Source of the DNA: an uncultured Rikenellaceae bacterium
Lineage (GTDB): Bacteria > Bacteroidota > Bacteroidia > Bacteroidales > Rikenellaceae
Length of the DNA: 64,000 nucleotides
Assembly: GCA_944415565.1 (NCBI GenBank)
Contig: CALYBQ010000013.1
Span: 62,001 to 126,000, forward strand
Direction of reading: 5' to 3'
Shown here: in pieces, positions 25,747 to 35,474 of the stretch
How the letters are laid out: every line of letters starts with the position of its first letter
How positions within the stretch are numbered: position 1 is the stretch's first letter
Notes under the pieces: model-generated
Database searches by the model: none
Told to the model about the DNA's origin: nothing
What the model saw: only the letters and a program-made list of their open reading frames with translations
Position numbers and translations under genes: made by a program

Positions 25747-27561
25747 CTACTCCACGATGCGAACCCCACCGAGATCTGCCGAGGCTACCATGGCGGCATA
25801 GGCCTTCAGGGAGCGGCTGACGACTCGGTTGCGGTTTAGTGGAGTGAAGGAAGTGATGCTGCTGCGGCGTTTTTCGAGTTCCGCATCGGTTATGTCGATA
25901 CCGATTTTACGCGACGGTATGTCTATAACGATCTTGTCGCCGTCTTGAACCAGTGCGATGTTGCCGCCTGCCGCCGCCTCCGGAGAGACGTGGCCTATGG
26001 ATAGTCCCGACGTACCGCCGGAGAAACGTCCGTCGGTAATCAGGGCACATGCCTTGTCGAGCTTAACGGTCTTGAGGTACGAGGTCGGATAGAGCATCTC
26101 CTGCATGCCCGGTCCGCCTTTCGGGCCTTCGTAGCGTATGATGACTACGTCGCCGGCCTGTACTTTGCCGCCGAGGATGCCTGCCGATGCCTGCTCCTGA
26201 GATTCGAATACCCGTGCGGTCCCCTCGAAATGGAGTATCGAGGCGTCTACACCGGCTGTTTTAACGATACAACCTTTTTCTGCCAAATTGCCGAACAGCA
26301 CGGCCAGACCGCCGTCCTTCGAATAAGGATGGTCGATGTCGCGTATACAGCCTTCGGCACGGTCCGTATCGGCCGCGTCGTAATATGCTCCTTGCGATGC
26401 AAGGGTTATGTTGAATTTGAGTCCGGGAGCGGCGAGTATGCGTTTCTTGGCCTCGTCCGTAACGTTCGGGCTCATTATGTCGTTCTTGTCGATGGCGTCG
26501 GCAAGCGACGGGTAATCTATACGGTGTACCTTTGTATTTATCTTGCCCCCGCGTGCGAGTTCTCCCATGATCGAGAGTATTCCGCCCGCCCGGTTCACAT
26601 CCTGTATATGATATTTGTATGTGTTCGGTGCTACCTTACACAATACGGGGATCTGGCGCGACAATTTGTCTATGTCGGCCATCGTGAAGTCTACCTGTGC
26701 CTCGTATGCAACAGCCAACAGGTGCAGGACTGTGTTGGTCGAACCGCCCATGGCTATGTCGAGCGACATGGCGTTGAGGAATGCTTCCTTAGTCGCGATC
26801 GAGCGCGGCAATACGCTGTCGTTGTCTTCGAAATAGTATTCGTTGGCTATCTTTACTATAAGGTCGGCCGCCTTGTGGAAGAGTTTCAGTCGCTCTTCGT
26901 GCGTAGCTACCAGCGTACCGTTTCCGGGCAGCGAAAGTCCGAGCGCTTCAGTCAGGCAGTTCATAGAGTTGGCTGTGAACATACCGGAACAACTGCCGCA
27001 CGTAGGGCAGGCGCCGCGTTCTATCTCAAGTAGTTTTTCGTCCGAAACCTTATCGTCGGCCCCCATGACCATAACGTCTATCAGGTCGTAATCCCTGTCG
27101 CCTACCTTGCCTGCCTCCATCGGGCCGCCCGATACGAAAACAGTAGGGATGTTGAGTCTCATGGCGGCCATGAGCATGCCCGGCGTAACTTTGTCACAGT
27201 TGCTGATGCACACCATCGCGTCTACGCAATGGGCGTTGCACATATATTCGATGCTGTCGGCGATGATTTCGCGTGAGGGCAGGGAGTAGAGCATACCGCT
27301 GTGTCCCATGGCGATACCGTCGTCGATGGCGATAGTGTCGAATTCAGCCGCGAAACAACCGTGTTCCTCGATCCAACCCTTTACCTTCTGGCCTATTTCG
27401 TGGAGGTGTACGTGACCCGGAACGAATTGGGTAAAAGAGTTGACCACTGCAATCACCGGTTTTCCCATTTGCTCCTCTTTCATGCCGTTTGCGCGCCAAA
27501 GGCTGCGCGCTCCTGCCATTTTACGTCCTTCGAGTGATGTACTGCTTCTAAGTGGTCTCAT
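25747..27561 (-). CDS. ilvD: Dihydroxy-acid dehydratase
   Basis: The 604-residue protein is the Fe-S dehydratase that turns dihydroxyisovalerate and its methyl homologue into the 2-keto acids. Cluster ligands are visible in SNCDKVTPG (about 121) and [17 protein letters not shown] (about 189-205). The C-terminal block [20 protein letters not shown] is intact. It is the first gene of the minus-strand ilv operon and is divergent from nadC across 238 bases. No leader peptide or riboswitch that I can name is visible in that gap. Confidence 0.95.
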   Translation of the reverse strand: MRPLRSSTSLEGRKMAGARSLWRANGMKEEQMGKPVIAVVNSFTQFVPGHVHLHEIGQKVKGWIEEHGCFAAEFDTIAIDDGIAMGHSGMLYSLPSREIIADSIEYMCNAHCVDAMVCISNCDKVTPGMLMAAMRLNIPTVFVSGGPMEAGKVGDRDYDLIDVMVMGADDKVSDEKLLEIERGACPTCGSCSGMFTANSMNCLTEALGLSLPGNGTLVATHEERLKLFHKAADLIVKIANEYYFEDNDSVLPRSIATKEAFLNAMSLDIAMGGSTNTVLHLLAVAYEAQVDFTMADIDKLSRQIPVLCKVAPNTYKYHIQDVNRAGGILSIMGELARGGKINTKVHRIDYPSLADAIDKNDIMSPNVTDEAKKRILAAPGLKFNITLASQGAYYDAADTDRAEGCIRDIDHPYSKDGGLAVLFGNLAEKGCIVKTAGVDASILHFEGTARVFESQEQASAGILGGKVQAGDVVIIRYEGPKGGPGMQEMLYPTSYLKTVKLDKACALITDGRFSGGTSGLSIGHVSPEAAAGGNIALVQDGDKIVIDIPSRKIGIDITDAELEKRRSSITSFTPLNRNRVVSRSLKAYAAMVASADLGGVRIVE

Positions 27562-27799
27562 TTTTTTACTATCTTTGCTGCAAAGTTGCGTTAAATAAAC
27601 GCATACATGTGAGTGATAATTCGTTACTTATATGATGCCCAGTAGAGGTTTTGTTTGGGTTAATGTGTTGATATTCCGCTTTTTAGGTTTGAATCATCCG
27701 CATCAGCCAAAAGCAAAAGAAATCCACGGCCGGAAATCATGCGCAAGGTACGAATTTTTCATGAAACGAAAAAACGGGCTTTAATAATTATTAAAAAAA

Positions 27800-28660
27800 A
27801 TGAAAAAAGAGTATCTGCCTTACGTTGAGGAACTAATAGAACTTGCCATCAAAGAGGATATAGGCGATGGAGACCACACTTCGCTGGCTTCGATCCCCGC
27901 CGGAGAGCGCGGGCGGATGAAGCTCCTCGTGAAACAGGAGGGCATAATAGCCGGTATCGAGATCGCTCAGATGGTGATGCGCCGTCTCGATCCGGAGGTG
28001 AAGTTCGAGCAAATCATAAACGACGGCGAGATGGTGAAGCCGGGCGATATAGCATTCTATGTCGAAGGGCGTGTCATCTCGCTGCTTCAGGCCGAACGCA
28101 TAGTGCTCAATATCATGCAGCGTATGAGTGGCGTGGCGACCCAGACGGCCGTATACGTCAAGGAGCTCGATGGGTTGAAAGCCAAGGTGTTGGATACACG
28201 TAAGACGACGCCGGGCATGCGCGTACTCGATAAGATGGCGGTGAAACTCGGCGGCGGTGAGAACCACCGCATTGGGCTGTTCGATATGATACTTCTCAAG
28301 GACAACCATATAGATTTCGCCGGCGGGATCGTTCCGGCTGTGAACAAAGTGCGCGAGTATCTTAAAGCTAAGGGTAAGGAGCTGCCTATCGAGGTAGAAG
28401 TGCGCTCGCTCAAAGATATTGACTCTGTATTCGAGGCCGGAGGCGTTGACCGGATCATGCTCGATAACTTCTCGCTGCCGCTCACGCGTGAGGCCGTGCG
28501 CCGTATCGCCGGACGTGCGGAGATCGAGTCGAGTGGCGGCATCACGTTGGATACGCTGCGCGAATATGGCGAAGCGGGAGTCGATTTCGTGTCGGTGGGC
28601 GCTCTTACCCATCAGATCAAGAGTCTCGATATGAGCCTGAAGGCGGTAGAACTGGTATAG
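27800..28660 (+). CDS. nadC: Nicotinate-nucleotide pyrophosphorylase (quinolinate phosphoribosyltransferase)
   Basis: The 286-residue protein transfers phosphoribose to quinolinate and decarboxylates it to nicotinate mononucleotide in de novo NAD synthesis. It has the N-terminal ALKEDIGDGDHTS-type motif (AIKEDIGDGDHTS at about 17-29), LNIMQRMSGVAT near 105, DTRKTTPGMR near 133, KDNH near 170 and IESSGGI near 242. All key Arg and Lys residues of the phosphate-binding site appear present. It is separated from the next gene by 114 bases and may be cotranscribed with it. Confidence 0.95.
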   Translation: MKKEYLPYVEELIELAIKEDIGDGDHTSLASIPAGERGRMKLLVKQEGIIAGIEIAQMVMRRLDPEVKFEQIINDGEMVKPGDIAFYVEGRVISLLQAERIVLNIMQRMSGVATQTAVYVKELDGLKAKVLDTRKTTPGMRVLDKMAVKLGGGENHRIGLFDMILLKDNHIDFAGGIVPAVNKVREYLKAKGKELPIEVEVRSLKDIDSVFEAGGVDRIMLDNFSLPLTREAVRRIAGRAEIESSGGITLDTLREYGEAGVDFVSVGALTHQIKSLDMSLKAVELV

Positions 28661-28774
28661 TTCCCGTTTACAGAAATATATAGTGCTGATCGTTTTTTCC
28701 GTCGGTGCGTGTAATGACGGTCAGGGGATGTCTTGTCATTTACATTCCCTGATCGTATCTCGAAAAACTGCTTA

Positions 28775-30097
28775 ATGATAAAGCCTTGCAATTACATACT
28801 GATATTTCTGCTGGCTTTGTCATTGCCTCGTGTGGGTGCGGCGCAGGCCGGGCGCGGATTATTGCCGGATCTGTCCGCTGCGGTATGTTGCGATACGGCT
28901 GTGGTAAAGCCGTTGGTGATGCAGGATTTGCGGCATCCGGTCGGAAGTTCGGACGATGGGAAGGTTCCGCTTTTTCTTTCGGGAAAGTTTGCGGGAGGAC
29001 AGGTGTTGAGGACCAACGATTTCGTGGCCAAAGACTATGCGATAGACTTTTATTGGAGTGCCGCTCTGAAATTCGGGGTGTCCTCGGTCGGTAATCGTTG
29101 GCAGGATATAGCTTACGGCATGCCGTACTACGGAATCGCTTTGGAGATTGTCGATTACGGGCGGAAAAAGGACCTCGGCCGCCCTGTGGGCATATATTTG
29201 TTGCAGGGGGCGACTATCGCCAACCTCACGCGTCGTCTCGATCTGAAATACGAATGGAATCTGGGTGTCTCGACAGGGTGGAAAGGGTACGACCCGTTTG
29301 ATAATCCTTATAATGTCGCGATAGGGTCGGAGACCAACGTCCATGTGGGATATAACGCTTACTTGAACTGGTATGCGGGACTGGGGACCGACATATGGTT
29401 CGGCGTCGGTTTGTCGCATAATTCCAACGGTGCGACTAAACTCCCTAATGCGGGGATGAACAACATCATGCTGTTCATTGAGGCGGCCTATAATTTCAAC
29501 AGGCAAACGGTGCGGAAAGAGTACGATCCGAGCCTCGTTCCGCCGCCGTACGATAAACATACCGCATCGGAGCTGTCGTTTCTTATCACGTCGCGGCAGG
29601 TCCCGATAGATACTTTGGGGACGAACATGCCGAGCCATTATATAGACAAGAGATTCAAGGTGTTCGGTTTGAATTACGCTTTTATGGTGGCGCCGCATTA
29701 CCGTTACCGCTACGGTTTGAGCCTCGACCTGCTGTATGACGAGAGCTCCGGCGTGACGGCCAAAAGGGAGCGTAATCCCGTTGACGGCAAGTATTACGAC
29801 CGGATATATCTCGGCAAAGTGCGCGACCGTTTTTCGATGGGGTTCTCCGCACGCGGAGAGATAGTCTTGCCGGGATATACGATTTTTGCCAATCTGGGCG
29901 TACAGGCCGTGCACGGGAACAGGCTGGACAGCCGGTGGTATCAGGTAGTGGGTGTCAAGATCTACCTTAAAGAGAATTTTTTCGGGACGTTCGGCATAAG
30001 GACAAGCAAGTTCAGTCAGGCTTCGTATCTGTTCTGGAGCCTCGGATATACCATAGAACATTATGGGCGCGGGAAACGTGTGTGGCCCGGTAAATAG
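28775..30097 (+). CDS. PagL-like acyloxyacyl hydrolase, outer membrane
   Basis: The 440-residue product has a Sec signal (about 1-24, ending GAAQA) and aromatic, alternating strands typical of an outer-membrane barrel. The motif LSHNSNGATKLPNAGMNN carries His215 and Ser217, the catalytic pair of PagL-type lipid A 3-O-deacylases (HxSN...N.G.N). It probably trims an ester-linked acyl chain from lipid A or another lipid. It is much longer than Pseudomonas PagL (about 170 residues), with a C-terminal extension that is usual for the Bacteroidetes branch. The ATG at 28775 is preferred to a TTG at 28733. Confidence 0.78.
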   Translation: MIKPCNYILIFLLALSLPRVGAAQAGRGLLPDLSAAVCCDTAVVKPLVMQDLRHPVGSSDDGKVPLFLSGKFAGGQVLRTNDFVAKDYAIDFYWSAALKFGVSSVGNRWQDIAYGMPYYGIALEIVDYGRKKDLGRPVGIYLLQGATIANLTRRLDLKYEWNLGVSTGWKGYDPFDNPYNVAIGSETNVHVGYNAYLNWYAGLGTDIWFGVGLSHNSNGATKLPNAGMNNIMLFIEAAYNFNRQTVRKEYDPSLVPPPYDKHTASELSFLITSRQVPIDTLGTNMPSHYIDKRFKVFGLNYAFMVAPHYRYRYGLSLDLLYDESSGVTAKRERNPVDGKYYDRIYLGKVRDRFSMGFSARGEIVLPGYTIFANLGVQAVHGNRLDSRWYQVVGVKIYLKENFFGTFGIRTSKFSQASYLFWSLGYTIEHYGRGKRVWPGK

Positions 30098-30252
30098 CTG
30101 TGTCGGTTTCGTGGATTTTCGTTTTGCTGATGTGGCGGCCGGTAACGTGGCAGCTCAAGGAACTGATGGCGATACGGAAGCCTAATTGTCGATGTTTTTT
30201 CGTTGAAAGAGCAGAAAATTAAGAGATTAACACGTAAATAGGATTTTTTATT

Positions 30253-30260
30253 TATCTTTG
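30253..30260 (+). promoter_or_regulatory. -7 promoter box of rpsA
   Basis: TATCTTTG is an exact TAnnTTTG match. Transcription would begin near 30267, placing two hairpins in a leader of about 73 bases before the ATG at 30340. No clear TTTG lies at the -33 position. Confidence 0.55.
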
Positions 30261-30266
30261 TGCGCT

Positions 30267-30326
30267 CGTCTTCGCGCGAAGACGGGGAAATTATGTCTAA
30301 CTTTTTAACGGGCGCTCTGGTAGCGC
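30267..30326 (+). promoter_or_regulatory. Two leader hairpins before rpsA, candidate autoregulatory site
   Basis: Hairpin one is CGTCTTC-GCGC-GAAGACG (30267-30284, perfect 7-bp stem). Hairpin two is GCGCT-CTGGT-AGCGC (30312-30326), ending 13 bases before the rpsA start codon. S1 is known to repress its own translation in other bacteria by binding its leader, so this may be the binding site. That function is inference. Confidence 0.45.
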
Positions 30327-30339
30327 ATTGAAACACACA

Positions 30340-32214
30340 ATGGTAGAAAACAAAGAAATGGAAGCACAGGCGGTAGCCGAAGCTCCTGTAGCGGAAAACG
30401 CCGCAGAAAAAACTTCTAAGAAAGTTGCAGCCAGTGCATCTCTCGAAAATTTCGACTGGGACGCATACGAGCAGGGAATGATCGGCTTCACGGGTGACAA
30501 GAAAGAGATCACCGAGGCTTACGACAAGACCCTCTCGAACATTCAGGTAGGCGAAGTGGTAGAAGGTACGGTTATCGGCATCACCAAACGCGAGGTTGTC
30601 GTTAACATCGGCTACAAGTCTGAAGGTATCATCCCTGTAAGCGAATTCCGCTACAACCCCGAACTCGCAGTAGGCGAAAAGGTGGAAGTGTATGTGGAAA
30701 GCGCAGAGGACAAAAAAGGCCAGTTGCTTCTTTCGCATAAAAAAGCTCGTCAGCTCAAATCTTGGGATCGTGTCAACCTCGCCCTCGAAAACGACGAGAT
30801 TATCAAGGGTTACATCAAGTGCCGCACGAAGGGCGGTATGATCGTAGACGTATTCGGTATCGAAGCGTTCCTCCCGGGATCGCAGATCGACGTGAAACCT
30901 ATCCGCGACTACGATATATATGTAGACAAGACTATGGAATTCAAGGTGGTTAAGATCAATCAGGAATTCCGCAACGTTGTCGTTTCGCACAAGGCGCTCA
31001 TCGAGGCAGAACTCGAACAGCAGAAGAAAGAGATCATGTCCAAACTCGAAAAGGGACAGATACTCGAAGGTACTGTTAAGAACATCACCTCTTACGGTGT
31101 ATTCATCGACCTTGGCGGCGTAGACGGTCTCGTACATATCACCGACCTCAGCTGGGGCCGCGTGAACCATCCGGAAGAGATCGTACAGCTCGACCAGAAA
31201 CTCAACGTGGTTATCCTCGACTTCGACGATCAGAAGAAACGTATCGCTCTTGGTATCAAACAGCTTTCTGCTCACCCGTGGGAAGCGCTCGACGCTAACC
31301 TCAAGGTAGGCGACAAGGTGAAGGGTAAAGTCGTTGTTATGGCAGACTACGGTGCGTTCGTAGAGATAGCTCCGGGCGTAGAGGGCCTTATCCACGTAAG
31401 CGAAATGTCGTGGAGCCAGCACCTCCGCTCTGCTCAGGAGTTCATGAAAGTGGGCGACGAAGTGGAAGCAGTGGTTCTTACGCTCGACCGCGACGAACGT
31501 AAGATGAGCCTCGGTATCAAACAACTTACCCCGGACCCGTGGGCTGGTATCGAAGAGAAATACCCGGTAGGTTCGAAACATACGGCTAAGGTTCGTAACT
31601 TCACTAACTTCGGCGTATTCGTTGAGATCGAAGAGGGCATCGACGGCCTTATCCACATCTCGGACCTCAGCTGGACGAAGAAAGTTAAACATCCGGCAGA
31701 GTTCACCCAGATAGGTGCAGACATCGAGGTAGTAGTTCTCGAAATCGACAAAGAAAACCGTCGTCTCAGCCTCGGACACAAACAGCTCGAAGACAATCCT
31801 TGGGATGAATTCGAATCGCAGTTCGCTATCGACAGCGTTCACGAAGGTACTATCACCGAGATGAACGACAAGGGGGCCGTTGTATCGTTGGGTGAGAACA
31901 TCGAAGGCTTCGCCAACATCAAACAGCTCCAGAAAGAAGACGGTTCGATGCCTAAGGTAGGCGACAAGCTTGACTTCAAGGTGATCGAGTTCTCGAAAGC
32001 TACCAAACGCATCATGCTCTCGCACAGCCGCATCTGGGACGAAAGCAAACGTGCTGCTGAAAAAGCAGAACGTGCAGAAAAGAAAGCTGCCGCTGAATCT
32101 GCAAGTGCATCGGTTAAGAAGATCAACGCTAATGTCGAGAAGACTACTCTCGGCGACATAGCAGGTCTCGCAGAACTGAAAGCACAGATGGAACAGGCTG
32201 AAAATAAAGAGTAA
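30340..32214 (+). CDS. rpsA: 30S ribosomal protein S1
   Basis: The 624-residue protein has an acidic N-terminal extension (about 1-65), six S1 RNA-binding domains (the third onward with repeats such as GTVKNITSYGVFIDLGGVDGLVHITDLSWGR) and a charged, Ala/Lys-rich C-terminal tail. S1 helps initiate translation, especially of mRNAs without Shine-Dalgarno sequences, the rule in Bacteroidetes. The start at 30340 (MVENKEMEAQ) is chosen; an in-frame TTG at 30328 overlaps the leader hairpin. Codon use is strongly biased, as expected for a highly expressed gene. It lies 32 bases before rnz. Confidence 0.96.
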   Translation: MVENKEMEAQAVAEAPVAENAAEKTSKKVAASASLENFDWDAYEQGMIGFTGDKKEITEAYDKTLSNIQVGEVVEGTVIGITKREVVVNIGYKSEGIIPVSEFRYNPELAVGEKVEVYVESAEDKKGQLLLSHKKARQLKSWDRVNLALENDEIIKGYIKCRTKGGMIVDVFGIEAFLPGSQIDVKPIRDYDIYVDKTMEFKVVKINQEFRNVVVSHKALIEAELEQQKKEIMSKLEKGQILEGTVKNITSYGVFIDLGGVDGLVHITDLSWGRVNHPEEIVQLDQKLNVVILDFDDQKKRIALGIKQLSAHPWEALDANLKVGDKVKGKVVVMADYGAFVEIAPGVEGLIHVSEMSWSQHLRSAQEFMKVGDEVEAVVLTLDRDERKMSLGIKQLTPDPWAGIEEKYPVGSKHTAKVRNFTNFGVFVEIEEGIDGLIHISDLSWTKKVKHPAEFTQIGADIEVVVLEIDKENRRLSLGHKQLEDNPWDEFESQFAIDSVHEGTITEMNDKGAVVSLGENIEGFANIKQLQKEDGSMPKVGDKLDFKVIEFSKATKRIMLSHSRIWDESKRAAEKAERAEKKAAAESASASVKKINANVEKTTLGDIAGLAELKAQMEQAENKE

Positions 32215-32246
32215 TCTTAATATGACCTCTGAAAAGGGGCGCGCGT

Positions 32247-33176
32247 ATGACTTTTAAGGTTACCATACTGGGAAGCAGCGCAGCCCTTCCGATAAGGGGG
32301 AAACACCACTCTGCTCATGCACTTAACGTGCATGAGCAGTTTTATTTGGTAGATTGCGGGGAGGGGACGCAGACACGTATGATGGAGTGCGGAATCAACC
32401 CTTTGAAACTTAACGCCGTGTTTATATCCCATCTTCACGGCGATCACCTGTACGGCTTGTTTCCGCTCGTTTCGACCATGAGCCTTTGGGGCAGGAAGAC
32501 TCCGCTCGACATCTTCGCTCCGGCTCCGCTTGGCGAACTCTTGTCGTGCATGGACAACCTGCTGGGGGACGGACCTGTATTTGAAGTGCGCTTCCACGCG
32601 GTCGATACCCGCGAACACGCTATGGTGTATGATAACAAGGTGATGGAGGTGTGGACCGTGCCGCTGCGGCATCGTGTGCCGGCGGCGGGTTACCTATTTC
32701 GGGAGAAGCAGCCTGCGCTGAACGTGCGTAAGGAGAAGATCGACTATTACGGATTGGATATATCGCAGATCGTGGCGGCCAAGCGTGGGGAGGATATAAC
32801 GTTGGAGGACGGGCGTGTTGTCCCGAACGACCAATTGGCTTATGTCCCCTATGTGCCGAGGGCATATGCTTATTGCAGCGATACGATGCCGTCGGGTAAG
32901 ATCGCTGGATTGGTGGCCGGAGCCGATCTTCTGTATCATGAAGCTACGTTCGCCGCTGCGGATAAGCAGTTGGCCAAGCAGACGGGACATTCGACGACGG
33001 TGCAGGCGGCAGATGTAGCGCAGAAGGCCGGTGTAGGCAGACTGTTGATAGGCCATTTTTCCGGTCGTTACAAAGAGATGTCAACGCTTGTGGACGAGGC
33101 CCGGACCGTGTTCCCTAATTCGGAGGAGGCTGTCGAGGGACGTTGTTACGAGATACCCATAAAGCGTAATTTTTGA
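32247..33176 (+). CDS. rnz: Ribonuclease Z
   Basis: The 309-residue metallo-beta-lactamase-fold enzyme matures tRNA 3' ends by endonucleolytic cut. The zinc motif H62-L-H64-G-D66-H67 is intact, and the later ligands are in YCSDT (near 210), YHEATF (near 231) and GHFSGRY (near 270). The insertion around residues 148-190 matches the bacterial RNase Z exosite region. Length is normal. It follows rpsA by 32 bases, and the next gene begins one base after its stop. Confidence 0.93.
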   Translation: MTFKVTILGSSAALPIRGKHHSAHALNVHEQFYLVDCGEGTQTRMMECGINPLKLNAVFISHLHGDHLYGLFPLVSTMSLWGRKTPLDIFAPAPLGELLSCMDNLLGDGPVFEVRFHAVDTREHAMVYDNKVMEVWTVPLRHRVPAAGYLFREKQPALNVRKEKIDYYGLDISQIVAAKRGEDITLEDGRVVPNDQLAYVPYVPRAYAYCSDTMPSGKIAGLVAGADLLYHEATFAAADKQLAKQTGHSTTVQAADVAQKAGVGRLLIGHFSGRYKEMSTLVDEARTVFPNSEEAVEGRCYEIPIKRNF

Positions 33177-33177
33177 T

Positions 33178-33822
33178 ATGGGCGGGGCTAATGGCAGGGT
33201 GTCGTGTGCCGAGCGAAGGCGGGAACGGCAGATGATTTCAGAGGAGAGGTTCGAAGGAATCGCTTCGCTCGATATGCCCACGACGGACGATCTTGTGAAC
33301 GGTCTCAGTGAGGAATTCGGTCCGGAGATGGATGCGCGTTACGGTAGCCTTATCGCTGACAAGGGATTGTGGACAGAGGCGCTTGTTCTGGCATTTCATG
33401 CGGACGGACGTGTGGCGTTCCGCGCTTCATGGGCTTTGGAATGGGCCTATTTTAGTCACCGGGAATCTTTTGCGCCGTATGTGGCAGTGTTTTTCGAGAA
33501 TTTTCTGAAAGCCGATAATCCGAGCGTGCACAGGTCGTATGCCAAAATGTTGTGTGATATGTTGCGCCGGGGGATATTCTTGCCTGACGACGGTCAAGCG
33601 GAACGGATAGCCGAGAAGTCGTTCGATCTGTTGATAGGCGTTGATACGAAGAGTGCGGTGCGGATATGGACGGCTGAGATTCTTTATGAATTGAGCCTGC
33701 GTCTCGATTGGATCGGGGAGCATCTTGAAGATGTGCTTCGCCGTCAGATGGAGAGTATGCCGACGCCGGCCCTTCTGAGCCATTATCCGAAATTGCTGCG
33801 CCGTATGGCCGGTAGAAGATAA
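33178..33822 (+). CDS. Conserved helical protein of unknown function
   Basis: I do not recognise a named family. The 214-residue product looks all-helical, with repeated helix pairs from about residue 40 to 200 (ADGRVAFRASWALEWAYF, VHRSYAKMLCDMLR, SAVRIWTAEILYELS), reminiscent of HEAT-like repeats that measure successive losses from a set of targets. No catalytic motif is visible. The ATG at 33178 starts one base after the rnz stop; ATG 33232 (MISEERFEG) is a plausible alternative because the first 18 residues look non-conserved. It is in the rnz operon and ends at a terminator. Confidence 0.65.
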   Translation: MGGANGRVSCAERRRERQMISEERFEGIASLDMPTTDDLVNGLSEEFGPEMDARYGSLIADKGLWTEALVLAFHADGRVAFRASWALEWAYFSHRESFAPYVAVFFENFLKADNPSVHRSYAKMLCDMLRRGIFLPDDGQAERIAEKSFDLLIGVDTKSAVRIWTAEILYELSLRLDWIGEHLEDVLRRQMESMPTPALLSHYPKLLRRMAGRR

Positions 33823-33855
33823 AGGACGCCTCCCATGGGCGTCCTTTATTATTTG
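33821..33855 (+). terminator. Intrinsic terminator after the rnz operon
   Basis: AAAGGACGCC (33821-33830) pairs with GGCGTCCTTT (33838-33847), loop TCCCATG, followed by TATTATTT. The stem starts within the stop codon of the preceding gene. Confidence 0.8.
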
Positions 33856-34099
33856 TAAATATCGTTGAACCGTATGTATTTATTGTTATCGTTTTCTGCG
33901 AAGGACGATATTGCGGCCAGCCTAAACTGTAAGGGTAATTAATCAATAGACGGGCATTGTTGCTTGGTCGCTCCGCTTGCTCCGTTTTAGGCGTGCAGGG
34001 TTTTGTGCTGATGCGGAAACAGGATGATTCTCCAGAACAGTCAGATCGAGATGTCCGTCTTGTCGGGAGATTTTTGTCGTAAAACGTTAGCTTTGAGTG

Positions 34100-35470
34100 C
34101 TATTCCTGTCCGAATATGGCCCGGGGCAGTTCGTCTATGCGGTTTATATAGACTATGTCGATACCTTTCGGCGGTTTTGGCAGGCTCTTGCGAAGATAGC
34201 CTGAAACTATTATGCGTCGGAATCCGAGGCGGGCGGCTTCGCTTATGCGTTGCTCGCTGCGCGGAGCCGGGCGTATCTCCCCCGACAGCCCTATCTCCCC
34301 GGCGCAGCATATGCCTTCGGCTATGGGACGGTCGAAATAGGACGATATGATGGCTGCCACTACCGACATGTCGAGCCCAGTGTCCGATATTTTGAACCCG
34401 CCGGCGAAGTTCAGGAAAACGTCCTTCTGGAACATCTTCATCCCCACGCGTTTTTCGAGTACGGCTACTATCATGTTGAGGCGTTTCATGTCGTAACCCG
34501 TTGCCGACCTTTGCGGCGTTCCGTATGCGGCGTTGCTTACGAGTGCCTGTGTCTCGATGAGGTATGACCGCAGTCCGTCGGCTGCCGCACCAACGGCGAT
34601 GCCGCTCAGAGGTTCGTCATAGTGTGTCAGCAATATCTCGGACGGGTTTTCGACGTTGACGAGTCCCGAACCGCGCATCTCGAATACCCCGATTTCGAAA
34701 GTCGCCCCGAACCGGTTCTTGATGCCGCGCAGTATACGGTAGATATTGTTGTTGTCCCCTTCGAATTGCAGCACCACATCGACTATGTGTTCCAGTATTT
34801 TTGGGCCGGCTATGGTTCCGTCCTTGGTGATGTGGCCGATGAGTATTATCGAAACCCCGTTGCTCTTAGCATATTTGAGCAGTGTCGCCGCACATTCACG
34901 CACTTGCGACACACTTCCCGGAGTGGAATCGAGCAGGTCGGTGTATATCGTCTGTATCGAGTCTATGATGATGAGGTCTGGCTGCGTCTCGTCGGCCTGT
35001 GCGATTATGTTGTCGAGTAGGGTTTCAGGATATATCAGGCACTCGTCGTTGCCGATGCCGAGCCTTTCGGCGCGCATCTTGATCTGTTGGGCCGACTCTT
35101 CCCCCGAGACATAGAGGGTTTTCAGACCGTTGTCGGCGAGTGCTATCTGGAGGCTGAGCGTCGATTTCCCTATGCCCGGCTCACCGCCAAGCAGGATGAG
35201 CGAGCCTTTGACCATGCCGCCGCCGAGGACACGGTTGACTTCGCTGTTGCCGAGGTCGATGCGCTTGTCGTTGGACTGCACGATCTCCGACACTTTTTGT
35301 GGAACGGCACGCGGCGGCCGTACCAACTGTGACGATGCCGCGCCGCTCTCTTTCTGCACGATCTCCTCGACATAGGTGTTCCACTCCCCGCACGCAGGGC
35401 ATTTGCCCAACCATTTTGGGGATTCGTTACCGCACGAGCGGCAGAAGAAAGCGCGCTTGACCTTGGCCAT
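34100..35470 (-). CDS. radA: DNA repair protein RadA
   Basis: The 456-residue protein has the N-terminal zinc finger Cys10-Cys13-Cys24-Cys27, a RecA-like ATPase with Walker A GGEPGIGKST (95-104), the RadA-specific KNRFG motif near residue 256 and a Lon-like C-terminal domain. RadA promotes branch migration during recombinational repair. It starts 4 bases after the rseP stop on the same strand, last in an operon with dxr and rseP. Length is typical. Confidence 0.95.
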   Translation of the reverse strand: MAKVKRAFFCRSCGNESPKWLGKCPACGEWNTYVEEIVQKESGAASSQLVRPPRAVPQKVSEIVQSNDKRIDLGNSEVNRVLGGGMVKGSLILLGGEPGIGKSTLSLQIALADNGLKTLYVSGEESAQQIKMRAERLGIGNDECLIYPETLLDNIIAQADETQPDLIIIDSIQTIYTDLLDSTPGSVSQVRECAATLLKYAKSNGVSIILIGHITKDGTIAGPKILEHIVDVVLQFEGDNNNIYRILRGIKNRFGATFEIGVFEMRGSGLVNVENPSEILLTHYDEPLSGIAVGAAADGLRSYLIETQALVSNAAYGTPQRSATGYDMKRLNMIVAVLEKRVGMKMFQKDVFLNFAGGFKISDTGLDMSVVAAIISSYFDRPIAEGICCAGEIGLSGEIRPAPRSEQRISEAARLGFRRIIVSGYLRKSLPKPPKGIDIVYINRIDELPRAIFGQE

Positions 35471-35474
35471 CCGT

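Noticed and set aside
30061-32025. Long open frame of 654 codons on the minus strand
   Set aside because: It lies entirely antisense to rpsA, which has clear S1 domains and biased codons. The antisense product shows no family motif and arises from codon bias.
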